Both the position numbers and the translations under genes were made by a program. From the NCBI GenBank assembly GCA_022793895.1, contig JAAWDS010000048.1, forward strand, positions 1 through 64,000: a stretch of DNA of 64,000 nucleotides. Reading direction: 5' to 3'. Origin of the DNA: Provencibacterium sp. GTDB taxonomy: Bacteria; Bacillota; Clostridia; Oscillospirales; Ruminococcaceae. The notes under the pieces are model-generated. The model did no database searches and was not told the origin of the DNA. It saw only the letters and a list, made by a program, of their open reading frames with translations. This document shows positions 23,696-31,470 of the stretch, piece by piece. Each line of letters opens with the position of its first letter. The stretch's first letter is position 1.

Positions 23696-24220
23696 TCAGC
23701 CGGAGACCTCGGTGGAGGGGATATAGCGCTGGACAATTTCAGCGGCGGCGCTGTTGTCCTCCAGCATCAGCATGATGAGATAGGAGCCATATTGGTAGAT
23801 CTGGGCTTCCTCCGCGATGCGGTGGGAGCCCAAAACATCATATTCCTCCGTTTTGCGGATGCGATCGAGCTTGACGGTCTCCAGGCTTTCGCGCACCGAA
23901 TCGTAGTCGTTGACGTGGGGGCGAAGGATGAACACATCCGCCAGCCCATAGCGGCCGGAAGAATAGCGGACGGCATATTCTTCAATATCCCACAGGTCAA
24001 ATCCGAGGGATTCCATCAACTGATCGTCCGCCGGTTCAATTTCCTTGATATCGATACCGGCATAAATTTCTTCCAGCGCGCCCTCCGGATTGGCGACGGC
24101 GTGCATTTCAGCCACGACCGGCGCAGCCTCCTCTGCCTCCGGCGGCCGTTCTTCCGCCCGGCAAGCGGAGAATAGGGCTACCGGCAGCGCCGCCAGCAGC
24201 ACAGCGATTGTTTTTTTCAT
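23696..24220 (-). CDS. DUF4358-family lipoprotein
   Basis: The protein has 174 residues from the ATG at 24220 (GGAAGGAAGG upstream). A short signal ends in the lipobox LFSAC, so it is anchored to the outer face of the membrane. The rest, with LEEIYAGIDIKEIEP near 60-75 and an acidic mature N-terminus, fits the clostridial DUF4358 family, whose function is unknown. It converges with tatD, with the two stops only 6 bp apart, and is divergent from yajC. Confidence 0.78.
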   Translation of the reverse strand: MKKTIAVLLAALPVALFSACRAEERPPEAEEAAPVVAEMHAVANPEGALEEIYAGIDIKEIEPADDQLMESLGFDLWDIEEYAVRYSSGRYGLADVFILRPHVNDYDSVRESLETVKLDRIRKTEEYDVLGSHRIAEEAQIYQYGSYLIMLMLEDNSAAAEIVQRYIPSTEVSG

Positions 24221-24396
24221 AGTCCTTCCTTCCCGGTCCCGGCCGCAGAGACGGACGGGGGTTATCGCAGCGAAGCCGGCGGGCAGAGCCTGCCGGAACT
24301 CCATCGCCTTTGTTCTCCTAATCATAACCGATAGGGAAACGGCTGTCAAGGGAAACGCCTGCCAATAGGCGGGTGGCAAAAAATCTGTACAACCCG

Positions 24397-24425
24397 TTGA
24401 ACCATGGGGATAAACGTGCTATAAT
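24397..24425 (+). promoter_or_regulatory. Promoter of the yajC run
   Basis: TTGAAC and TATAAT are separated by 17 bp. The start is near 24432, about 80 nt before yajC. Confidence 0.7.
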
Positions 24426-24512
24426 GTTTACCATTGCACCTGGATGTATGTTGTATAAAAACAGCGCGGCGGCGTCCGGCTGCCGCGGGAAAGATGATGG
24501 AGGTAGGCTCTT

Positions 24513-24857
24513 ATGTTTTCAAATTATCTGCTACAGGCGGCGGGAGACGCAGGCGAAATGGCAGGCGGCAGCGCCGTTCTGATGCTTGCGCAGTTGCTTC
24601 CGCTGGTGTTGGTCTTCGTCGTGTTTTACTTCCTGCTGATCCGTCCGCAGAAGAAGCGCGACAAGGAGGTCCAGAAGATGCGTTCCTCCCTGGAGGTCGG
24701 GGATGAAATCGTCACATCGGGAGGGGTGATCGGCCGGGTAGTCAGCCTGCGGGATGACACGCTCATCATTGAGACCGGTTCGGATCGCAGCAAGATTCGG
24801 ATTGCGCGCTGGGCGGTGCAGTCGAACAACACGGTTCACGACGATGCGGAGGAATAG
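24513..24857 (+). CDS. yajC: YajC, preprotein translocase accessory subunit
   Basis: The protein has 114 residues. One membrane helix (about 24-43, LLPLVLVFVVFYFLLIRPQ) is followed by the hallmark RPQKKRDKE and a small beta domain with VGDEIVTSGGVIGRVV. YajC associates with SecDF and the SecYEG channel. GGAGG lies before the ATG. It begins a run that leads to the SCIFF genes. In many Clostridia tgt lies just upstream of yajC; here tgt is 37 kb away. No secD or secF is next to it. Confidence 0.95.
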   Translation: MFSNYLLQAAGDAGEMAGGSAVLMLAQLLPLVLVFVVFYFLLIRPQKKRDKEVQKMRSSLEVGDEIVTSGGVIGRVVSLRDDTLIIETGSDRSKIRIARWAVQSNNTVHDDAEE

Positions 24858-24974
24858 ATTTTCTTCTGCGGCCGCATAAACAAACCCTCTCCGGCATATC
24901 GTTAGATGGGGACGCCGCAGCGTTTGTCCGCCTGCGGAGCGGTCCCAAAAGAAAAGCGCGGTGAGGTGTTGGCT

Positions 24975-25385
24975 ATGTCCCAAAGCCGTTCTAAGCCAGA
25001 AAGTGGTTTTGAGAGGCTCTATTTGCGGCCGGTGATTTGGGGAGTCGTTTGTTCCGTTGCCGTTTGCGTCCTGCTCCTGCTGCTGTTGTCCGGAGTCGTG
25101 ACGCTGCGGGATGTGCCGGTGCGGCTTATCGACCCGATGATGGTGGCCGTCCTGTTTTTCGCCTCCTTTGCCGGGGGCTATCTGGCCGCCCGCATGACCC
25201 GCGAGAAGGGCCTTTTGATGGGGCTGTCGTGCAGCGGCGCGTTCTTTCTGCTTCTGCTGGCCGCCGGGCTGCCGCTGACCGGGGGACGCTTTACAACGCT
25301 GCTCCCTGTGAAGCTCTTCGGCATGCTGCTGTTCGGAGCGGTAGGCGGGATCCTGGGCGTCAATCTGCGCGTCCGGCACAAATAA
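24975..25385 (+). CDS. TIGR04086-family membrane protein
   Basis: The protein has 136 residues from the ATG at 24975 (GAGGTG upstream); an ATG 69 nt earlier has no site. It has four hydrophobic helices with the pattern of the clostridial TIGR04086 (YrzE-like) family: an R-P-V-x-W-G start, a GGYLAARMTREKGLLMG turn and a C-terminal GAVGGILGVNLR. Function is unknown. It usually lies between yajC and scfA, as it does here. Confidence 0.82.
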   Translation: MSQSRSKPESGFERLYLRPVIWGVVCSVAVCVLLLLLLSGVVTLRDVPVRLIDPMMVAVLFFASFAGGYLAARMTREKGLLMGLSCSGAFFLLLLAAGLPLTGGRFTTLLPVKLFGMLLFGAVGGILGVNLRVRHK

Positions 25386-25398
25386 GCGCGGAGGGCGG

Positions 25399-25427
25399 TT
25401 GCATTAGCGCAGGAAATATGATAGACT
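25399..25427 (+). promoter_or_regulatory. Candidate promoter of scfA
   Basis: TTGCAT and TAGACT are separated by 17 bp, with a start near 25434. A small GCCTT/AAGGC hairpin follows at about 25442-25460, just ahead of the scfA start. Confidence 0.4.
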
Positions 25428-25484
25428 TATTTTAAGAGACTGCCTTTCCTTGCGGAAGGCTTGATGAAAGGGATGGAAACAGAA

Positions 25485-25622
25485 ATGAAGCACGTTAAAA
25501 CGCTGAACAAGCCGAACCTCAAGCAGAGCGCGGCAAAGGGCGGCTGCGGCGAATGCCAGGCATCCTGCCAGTCTGCCTGCAAGACCTCTTGCACGGTGGC
25601 CAACCAGAAGTGCGAGAAATAA
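25485..25622 (+). CDS. scfA: SCIFF ranthipeptide precursor
   Basis: The peptide has exactly 45 residues, with six cysteines at 21, 24, 28, 32, 36 and 43 (CGECQASCQSACKTSC...C), which defines the 'six cysteines in forty-five' family. The leader MKHVKTLNKP is typical. The radical SAM enzyme encoded 142 bp downstream links cysteine sulfurs to non-alpha carbons of acceptor residues. An in-frame ATG 21 nt upstream would add seven residues; the 45-residue form matches the family. This pair is near-universal in Clostridia and its role, perhaps in cell-to-cell or metabolic signalling, is still debated. Confidence 0.93.
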   Translation: MKHVKTLNKPNLKQSAAKGGCGECQASCQSACKTSCTVANQKCEK

Positions 25623-25764
25623 AGAGAACGGCTTTCCGTTTGCGGCGCGGGCAGGCAGCTCTTCCCGCGCCGTTTCAGGCAGTAAACCTCGCTCTCCGTC
25701 TGTCGCAGGAAGGGGTAGCGGGGTTTTCGTTTATACATCTGTAGAAGGTAAGGAATGTGGAAAA

Positions 25765-27129
25765 ATGATACATAGCTATTCGCTCGGCGGATACAACATC
25801 GTCCTGGATGTACACAGCGGCGCGGTCCACATGCTCGACGGCGCCGGCATGCGCCTAATCGAACAGATTACCCCGCCGATGCAGCCGGAGTGCCCTCCGG
25901 AAATTTTCGCCGCGCTGAAGGACATCCCTCCCGATGAGCTGGCCGAGACCTGGCAGGAGCTCTATCAATTACAACAGGAGGGGCAGCTCTTCTCTGAGGA
26001 TGATTATGACCGCTTCGCCAGCAAGATGACCCCTTCGCCGGTGAAGGCCATGTGCCTGCACGTGGCGCACGATTGCAACCTGCGCTGCGAATATTGCTTC
26101 GCCGGGACGGGGAACTACTCCGGCGAGCGGGCGGTGATGCCGGTGGAGACGGGGAAAAAGGCGATTGATTACCTCATCGCCCATTCGCAGGGACGGCGCA
26201 ACCTGGAGGTGGATTTCTTCGGCGGCGAGCCGCTGCTCAACTTCCCGCTCATCCGGGAGGTGGTGGCCTATGCGCGCTCGCTGGAGAAGGAGCACGGCAA
26301 AAACTTCCGGTTTACCGTTACCACCAACGGCGTGCTGCTGGACGACGAGAAGATCGACTTTATCAACCGCGAAATGTATAACGTTGTCCTCTCGGTCGAT
26401 GGGCGGCCGGAGGTGAACGATCGCATCCGCCGCCGGGTGGACGGTTCGGGCTGCTACCGGCAGATTATGCCCAACTTTAAAAAGCTCGTTGAGCGCCGCG
26501 GGGACGGGCAGTATTATGTGCGCGGCACCTTCACGCGCTATAACCTCGATTTTGCAGAGGATGTGCTCCACTTTTACAACGAGGGGTTCGATCAGATCTC
26601 GGTGGAGCCGGTCGTAGCCCCGGCGGAAGCCCCCTATTCGCTGACAGAGGAGCATCTGCCGCGCATCTTTGCGGAATATGAGCGGCTGGCGCAGCTCCTC
26701 ATAGAGCACCGCCGCGCCGGGAAAAAGTTCAACTTTTTCCATTTCATGCTTGACCTGGATCAAGGCCCCTGCGCCATCAAGCGGCTGCGCGGCTGCGGCT
26801 GCGGCAACGAATATGTGGCCGTTACGCCGGACGGCGACGTTTACCCCTGCCATCAGTTTGTCGGGATGGAAGGGTATAAGATGGGGGACATCTGGGAGGG
26901 GAGCATCGACCGCGCGATGAAGGCGGATTTTGCCCGCGCTACCGTTTACGACAAGCCGGAGTGCCGCTCCTGCTGGGCGAAGTTCTATTGTTCGGGCGGC
27001 TGCAACGCCAATCATTTGCAGTATGGCGGCAGCATCCGCACGCCGGTACCCATTAGCTGCGCCCTGGAGAAAAAGCGGCTGGAATGCGCGATTATGCTCA
27101 AATGCAGCGAGCTGGACGACCCGACATAA
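25765..27129 (+). CDS. scfB: SCIFF radical SAM maturase
   Basis: The protein has 454 residues. An N-terminal precursor-recognition region (about 1-90) is followed by the radical SAM cluster motif CNLRCEYC (C104, C108, C111) and GGEPLL. A C-terminal SPASM domain binds auxiliary Fe-S clusters through cysteines in CAIKRLRGCGCG, YPCHQF and CRSCWAKFYCSGGCN. It makes thioether bonds in ScfA. No maturation protease or exporter gene lies beside the pair. Confidence 0.95.
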   Translation: MIHSYSLGGYNIVLDVHSGAVHMLDGAGMRLIEQITPPMQPECPPEIFAALKDIPPDELAETWQELYQLQQEGQLFSEDDYDRFASKMTPSPVKAMCLHVAHDCNLRCEYCFAGTGNYSGERAVMPVETGKKAIDYLIAHSQGRRNLEVDFFGGEPLLNFPLIREVVAYARSLEKEHGKNFRFTVTTNGVLLDDEKIDFINREMYNVVLSVDGRPEVNDRIRRRVDGSGCYRQIMPNFKKLVERRGDGQYYVRGTFTRYNLDFAEDVLHFYNEGFDQISVEPVVAPAEAPYSLTEEHLPRIFAEYERLAQLLIEHRRAGKKFNFFHFMLDLDQGPCAIKRLRGCGCGNEYVAVTPDGDVYPCHQFVGMEGYKMGDIWEGSIDRAMKADFARATVYDKPECRSCWAKFYCSGGCNANHLQYGGSIRTPVPISCALEKKRLECAIMLKCSELDDPT

Positions 27130-27204
27130 ATCCGGCCGGCCGGGCATATACTGATTACCGGGGCTTACCCGAAAAAGGGATAAGGCCGCCGGGAAGGGGA
27201 TGCT

Positions 27205-27846
27205 TTGGCTTTGATGCGGACAAGGATGCGGCTGCCGCGGGACGCCGGCCGTTTCGTCCGGCAGACGCAGCAGAACATGCCGCTGATCCTGTTGGGGGCG
27301 CTGTTTTTAGCGGGCGCCTTCTGCGGCAGCGGCCTTTACCGGACAATGGGGGAAAAAACGGCGAACACGCTGATTCTCCTGCTCTCCGGGACGGGGGAGG
27401 CGCAGTCCTTCCGGTTCGGCAGCGTTTTCCGAACGGTTTTTTTCACCAACCTGGGGCTCTGTGCATTGCTGTTCCTGTGCGGCTTCTGCGCTATCAGCCA
27501 GCCGGTCATTCTGCTGGTCCCGTTTGTCAAGGGGCTGGGGTTTGGGCTGGTCGCGGCAGCAAACACCGTTTTGCTCTCGCCCTTTTCCGCCTTTTTCTGG
27601 CTCAAATTCCTGCCGGGCGCGTTCCTGTCGGCGGCGTTTATCCTCGTCTGTGCCCGGCAGTCGCTGGAGCTCTCTTGCTATGTTTACCAATCGGTGTTCT
27701 CGGCAAAGCCTCCGGAACGGCATGCGCTGCCCGCCGCCTATGGAGGGAAATATCTGGGCCTTGCGGCGGCCTGCATGGGGATATCGCTGTTGGATGTGTT
27801 GTTTGATTGGGTGTATGAGCTGGTTTCCGCCGCGGCAGGCGGCTGA
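27205..27846 (+). CDS. Stage II sporulation protein M-like membrane protein
   Basis: The protein has 213 residues with five or six hydrophobic helices. The central LLVPFVKGLGFGL and the helix spacing fit the SpoIIM/DUF95 family. SpoIIM works with SpoIID and SpoIIP in engulfment during sporulation; family members also occur outside that role. The start is uncertain: TTG at 27205 has GAAGGGGA close upstream, and ATGs at 27214 and 27226 are alternatives. It follows scfB and precedes yesL. Confidence 0.72.
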   Translation: MALMRTRMRLPRDAGRFVRQTQQNMPLILLGALFLAGAFCGSGLYRTMGEKTANTLILLLSGTGEAQSFRFGSVFRTVFFTNLGLCALLFLCGFCAISQPVILLVPFVKGLGFGLVAAANTVLLSPFSAFFWLKFLPGAFLSAAFILVCARQSLELSCYVYQSVFSAKPPERHALPAAYGGKYLGLAAACMGISLLDVLFDWVYELVSAAAGG

Positions 27847-27909
27847 TGGGAGAACATTCAGGACGGTGCGGGACAGACGGCTCGCCCGATGAAAGGGGAA
27901 GTTTCAAAG

Positions 27910-28761
27910 ATGGGATTGTTTGGTAACAGTTATGCCAAGGAAGGCCCCGGCGTTGACAAAAATGCGCCGCAGAAAAAGCGCTTTTTCCTGTTCTGGGATC
28001 TCTATTTCCGTAAATTTTGGAAGCTGGTGCAGGTCAACCTCTTATATGTGATTTTCTGGATACCGGCGGCGGTGGGAGTTTACTATCTCGTTTTTGGCGG
28101 CCTGAACCTGGTTTCTCTGCTGTTGATTCTCCTCTCGGTTGTGCTGGGCGGGCCCGCCAATGCGGGCATGACCTATGTGCTGCGCAACTTTGCGCGCGAG
28201 GAGCATGCCTTTGTGTTCTCCGACTTCCGGGATAAGTTTAAGGAAAACTTCAAGCAGGCCGCTATCTATAACGTTCTCTATACGGCGGTCATGGCGCTGA
28301 TTGTGATTGCGGCTTGGTTCTATTTCCGCAATGTGCCGCAGAACAAGTTCTTTTATCTGCCGCTCATCCTCTCGCTGGCCTGCTTCCTGGTTGTTAACTT
28401 CATGAATTTCTATATGTACACCATGATTGTCACCTTCCGCATGGGCCTGCGGCAGATGCTGAAGAACGCCTTTATCTTCTCGGTGCTGGGGATCGTGACG
28501 AATATCGTCACCTTCCTGTTCACCGGGGCGATTGTTGTGCTCATGGTGCTGTTTTTCCCGCTAACGCTGCTGTTTGTGGCGCTCATCGCCTGCTCCACCG
28601 TTTGCTTTATTGCCACCTTCAACGCCTATCCGCGAATCGAGAAATATATGATTGCCCCGCAGCAGCCGCACGATGAGGATGAGGACGAGGACGGCGAAGA
28701 GGAGGAACGGATCTTCTCGGATGAGAGGCTGATCCCTGAGGATACGGACGGCGGCCAATAG
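27910..28761 (+). CDS. YesL-like (DUF624) membrane protein
   Basis: The protein has 283 residues from the ATG at 27910 with AAGGGGAAG upstream; the ATG at 27889 lacks a site. Five or six helices follow a basic N-terminus (KKRFFLFWDLYFRKFWKL), with GPANAGMTYVLRNFAREEHAFVFSDF in outline as the family's conserved loop. The C-terminus is a strongly acidic tail (DEDEDEDGEEEE). YesL proteins often lie in carbohydrate loci, but here the neighbours are sporulation and isoprenoid genes. Function is unknown. Confidence 0.75.
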   Translation: MGLFGNSYAKEGPGVDKNAPQKKRFFLFWDLYFRKFWKLVQVNLLYVIFWIPAAVGVYYLVFGGLNLVSLLLILLSVVLGGPANAGMTYVLRNFAREEHAFVFSDFRDKFKENFKQAAIYNVLYTAVMALIVIAAWFYFRNVPQNKFFYLPLILSLACFLVVNFMNFYMYTMIVTFRMGLRQMLKNAFIFSVLGIVTNIVTFLFTGAIVVLMVLFFPLTLLFVALIACSTVCFIATFNAYPRIEKYMIAPQQPHDEDEDEDGEEEERIFSDERLIPEDTDGGQ

Positions 28762-28774
28762 GAGGATCGTTCGG

Positions 28775-29473
28775 ATGAAGAACAGCGGTATCCGGTTGGG
28801 GACGGTGGTTGTCGCGGCAGGGGCCTCCAGCCGGATGAACGGGATAGACAAGCAGCTCGCCGAGCTGGAAGGGATACCGGCCGTCATCCGCGCGTTGCAG
28901 CCGTTCGACGCGCTGCCGGAGGTCAGTGAAATCGTCCTGGTCTGCCGGGAGGGGGAGATTCCTCACCTGTGGGAGCTGCTGCGCCATTTTGCGCTGAAAA
29001 AGGTTTCCCGGATTGTGGCGGGCGGGGCGTCCCGGCAGGAATCGGTTTTTGCCGGGGTGCGCAGCCTGGGGGAGTGCGGTTATATTGCGGTGCACGACGG
29101 GGCGCGGGCGTTTGTCAGCCCGCAGGTGATTCTGGACTGCCTGGCGCTGGCGGTGGAGAAACGGGCGGCGCTGGCGGCCGTGCCGGTGAAGGACACCATC
29201 AAACGCGCCGGGCCGAAGGGTGATGTTTTGGAGACGCCGCCGCGCGACAGCCTCTATATCGCCCAAACGCCGCAGATCTTTGAGCGCTCGCTCTATTTCA
29301 CGGCAATGGAGCGCGCCGTCGAAGCAGGCCGGGAATATACCGACGACTGCCAATTGGTGGAAGCGCTGGGCCAGCGCTGCTTTCTTTCGCCCGGCAGCTA
29401 CCTGAATTTTAAAATCACCACCCCGGAGGATCTCATCATGGCCCAGGCGATTGCGGCGGGAGAGATCTACTGA
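28775..29473 (+). CDS. ispD: 2-C-methyl-D-erythritol 4-phosphate cytidylyltransferase
   Basis: The protein has 232 residues, normal for IspD. It joins CTP and methylerythritol phosphate in the MEP isoprenoid pathway. The nucleotide-binding loop VVAAGASSRM, GGASRQESV, VHDGARAFV and the C-terminal KITTPEDLIMA are conserved. AGGAGG precedes the ATG. It lies 90 bp before ispF, the usual pairing. Confidence 0.96.
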   Translation: MKNSGIRLGTVVVAAGASSRMNGIDKQLAELEGIPAVIRALQPFDALPEVSEIVLVCREGEIPHLWELLRHFALKKVSRIVAGGASRQESVFAGVRSLGECGYIAVHDGARAFVSPQVILDCLALAVEKRAALAAVPVKDTIKRAGPKGDVLETPPRDSLYIAQTPQIFERSLYFTAMERAVEAGREYTDDCQLVEALGQRCFLSPGSYLNFKITTPEDLIMAQAIAAGEIY

Positions 29474-29563
29474 GTTCTTCCGGCTGCTTAAAGGTGCGGC
29501 CCTTGACGGAGAGCGGCGGGAACGCGGCTCAGATTCCCGGAGAAAGGAACGATTGAAAACACA

Positions 29564-30037
29564 ATGATGCGGATTGGACATGGGTATGACGTGCACCGCC
29601 TGACGCCCGGAAGGAAGCTCCGGCTGGGCGGGGTAGAGATCCCCTCGCAGGTGGGGCTTTTGGGGCATTCGGATGCGGATGTTGCCCTGCACGCGGTGAT
29701 GGACGCCATTTTGGGGGCGCTGGGGCGCGGCGATATCGGCCGCCTGTTTCCGGACAGCGACCCGAAATATAAGGATATCGACAGCCGGGTACTGCTCTCG
29801 AAGGTCTTTCAAACGATGGTGATTGCAGGCTACCGCATTGGAAACCTGGACATCACCATCATCGCGCAGGCTCCCCGCCTCTCGCCCTATGTGGAGGAGA
29901 TGCGCGCGGGGATCGCCCACCTGCTGGCCTGCGAGGAACAGGCGGTCAACATTAAGGCGACGACCGAAGAGGGGCTGGGCTTTACCGGGCATGGGGAAGG
30001 GATCGCCTGCCATGCGGTGGTATTGCTGGCTGACTAA
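29564..30037 (+). CDS. ispF: 2-C-methyl-D-erythritol 2,4-cyclodiphosphate synthase
   Basis: The protein has 157 residues, the standard length. It cyclises the CDP-methylerythritol phosphate product. Metal ligands GHGYDVH (D and H), GHSDADV and the C-terminal KATTEEGLGFTG loop are present. Adjacent ATG codons at 29564 and 29567 are both possible. Its stop lies within a perfect-stem terminator. Confidence 0.97.
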   Translation: MMRIGHGYDVHRLTPGRKLRLGGVEIPSQVGLLGHSDADVALHAVMDAILGALGRGDIGRLFPDSDPKYKDIDSRVLLSKVFQTMVIAGYRIGNLDITIIAQAPRLSPYVEEMRAGIAHLLACEEQAVNIKATTEEGLGFTGHGEGIACHAVVLLAD

Positions 30038-30081
30038 ATGGACGCGCCTGCAAAACTTTCGTTTTGCAGGCGCGTCCATTT
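30036..30081 (+). terminator. Terminator of the ispD-ispF run
   Basis: A perfect 21-bp stem, which includes part of the ispF stop codon, closes on TTTC. The core reads GCGCCTGCAAAAC. An AT pair at each end gives T-runs on both strands. Confidence 0.8.
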
Positions 30082-30110
30082 TCTACAGGCCGGTGGTTCT
30101 CTTTTACAAA

Positions 30111-30155
30111 GAAAAGGGAGCGTTGCAAAATGGAATTTTGCAACGCTCCCTTTTC
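30111..30155 (-). terminator. Terminator of the LacI-type regulator gene
   Basis: A perfect 21-bp stem with core GCGTTGCAAAAT and a 3-nt loop overlaps the regulator's stop codon. On the minus strand it ends in TTTTC. With the previous hairpin it isolates the two convergent genes. Confidence 0.8.
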
Positions 30156-31197
30156 ATAGGTTATATTTCGTTTTGATGTGGATATTGGTATACATATATT
30201 CCCGTTCGGGATCCTTGTTCCAGCGCAGCTTGTCCGCCAGCAGCGAGAGGGCGCGGTAGCCCTGCGCATAGCCCTCTTGATCGATGAGGAAATCCACCGT
30301 CCCCTCCTGCAAATAGCGGGCGTTTTTGGGCGTCAGGTCATAGAGAATCACAAAGGGACGCCGGGAAGGCCCTAGCTTTTCAAACGCCTGCTTAACCCCG
30401 GCCTGCCCGCCGGAAACCACCAGGATCCCCTTTAGATCCGGGTGGGCTGCCATTGCTTGCAGGATGCAGCTCTCCACCTCTTCGGTGCAGTCAAAGCTGC
30501 TTTGAATGCCCACCAGCTCGATCTGCGGGAAGCTCTGCTTCAGCTCCTCGATGAACCCGTCTATCCGCCGGCTGCTGGCGCTGTTGGAAAAGTTCCCTGT
30601 AATGCCCAATACCTTTCCATGCCCATGCAGCATCAGCCCCATCAGCCCGGCGGCCGCCTGTCCGCTCTTTTTGTTGTCCAGCCCCACAAAGCAGAGGCGG
30701 CTCACCCCCACAATGTCGGAGTTAAAGGTGATCACCGGCAAGCCCCTTTTGGAAATAAGCCGGTTCAGGCGTTCGCGTATCTCGTCGCAATCGACCGGCA
30801 TGATTGCCAGCGCGTCGATCCCCTCCGCCTCCAGCTCGTCCAGCAGCCGGAGCTGTTCGGCGGCGTCCACGCCCGCGCTCTCGCGCAGCGCCACCCGGAT
30901 CCCCAGCCTCTCCAGCTTTTTTCCGGCGGCCTGTATCCCCTGGCCCACCGGTATCATAAAAGAGGACTGTGAAAGCTGGGTGATGACGCCGATCGTCTCC
31001 GGACGGCTGGAAGCGCCGGCTCCACCGGACTCCTCCATCCGCCGCTGCCGGCGGCTGACATAGCCGATTTCTTCCGCTACCTGTTCAATGCGCCTGGCTA
31101 CCTCCGGGTTTATCCGTCCCCGGTGGTTCAGGGCGCGATCCACCGTCCCGCGGGATACGCCCGCCAGCTCTGCGATCTGTTGTATCGTTCCCGCCAT
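30154..31197 (-). CDS. LacI-family regulator of the inositol operon
   Basis: The protein has 347 residues. The N-terminal HTH (IQQIAELAGVSRGTVDRALN) is followed by a periplasmic-binding-like effector domain (about 70-330). It is divergent from iolC, and the intergenic region carries two copies of a 15-bp motif, one just past each start site, so it very likely represses both directions and responds to inositol or an intermediate. The role matches B. subtilis IolR, but that protein is from the DeoR family, so this is a different regulator type. GGGAG precedes the ATG. Confidence 0.9.
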   Translation of the reverse strand: MAGTIQQIAELAGVSRGTVDRALNHRGRINPEVARRIEQVAEEIGYVSRRQRRMEESGGAGASSRPETIGVITQLSQSSFMIPVGQGIQAAGKKLERLGIRVALRESAGVDAAEQLRLLDELEAEGIDALAIMPVDCDEIRERLNRLISKRGLPVITFNSDIVGVSRLCFVGLDNKKSGQAAAGLMGLMLHGHGKVLGITGNFSNSASSRRIDGFIEELKQSFPQIELVGIQSSFDCTEEVESCILQAMAAHPDLKGILVVSGGQAGVKQAFEKLGPSRRPFVILYDLTPKNARYLQEGTVDFLIDQEGYAQGYRALSLLADKLRWNKDPEREYMYTNIHIKTKYNL

Positions 31198-31269
31198 GCT
31201 TCCCTCTCCCTGTCCGGCATTTATGGGATGCGGGCGGCCTCATAATTCCCCGCATTCCCTCCGGTTTTA

Positions 31270-31284
31270 GCACGCAAAATGCAC
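31270..31284. promoter_or_regulatory. Operator copy 1, regulator side
   Basis: The sequence GCACGCAAAATGCAC lies just downstream of the start site of the leftward regulator promoter. It differs at one position from the copy at 31418-31432. Binding would give autorepression. Confidence 0.6.
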
Positions 31285-31296
31285 GCGCTTTCCTTT

Positions 31297-31325
31297 ATTA
31301 TAACCATTTGACGGCTCTTTTGCAA
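31297..31325 (-). promoter_or_regulatory. Promoter of the LacI-type regulator gene
   Basis: On the minus strand TTGCAA and a perfect TATAAT are separated by 17 bp. Confidence 0.65.
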
Positions 31326-31373
31326 GCGCTTTGTGCAAAAGAACTATTTCACCGGCGATTATAGAAAAACATC

Positions 31374-31402
31374 TTGCGCATTCTCCGAGAGTGTGGTAGG
31401 AT
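31374..31402 (+). promoter_or_regulatory. Promoter of the iol operon
   Basis: TTGCGC and TAGGAT are separated by 17 bp, with a start near 31409, just before operator copy 2. Both boxes are off consensus, as expected for a regulated promoter. Confidence 0.55.
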
Positions 31403-31417
31403 AAGGACACAAGGAAT

Positions 31418-31432
31418 GCACGCAAAAAGCAC
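31418..31432. promoter_or_regulatory. Operator copy 2, iol side
   Basis: The sequence GCACGCAAAAAGCAC lies about +9 to +23 of the iol transcript. A further ATGCACGC follows at 31433-31440, so the protein may contact an extended site. Confidence 0.6.
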
Positions 31433-31470
31433 ATGCACGCATTTTAAAAAAGACGGAACGGAGGGCAGCC

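Noticed and set aside
25765..27129. scfB as the sulfatase-activating anSME
   Set aside because: It has the SCIFF-type arrangement next to scfA, so the sulfatases need another radical SAM enzyme not in this window.
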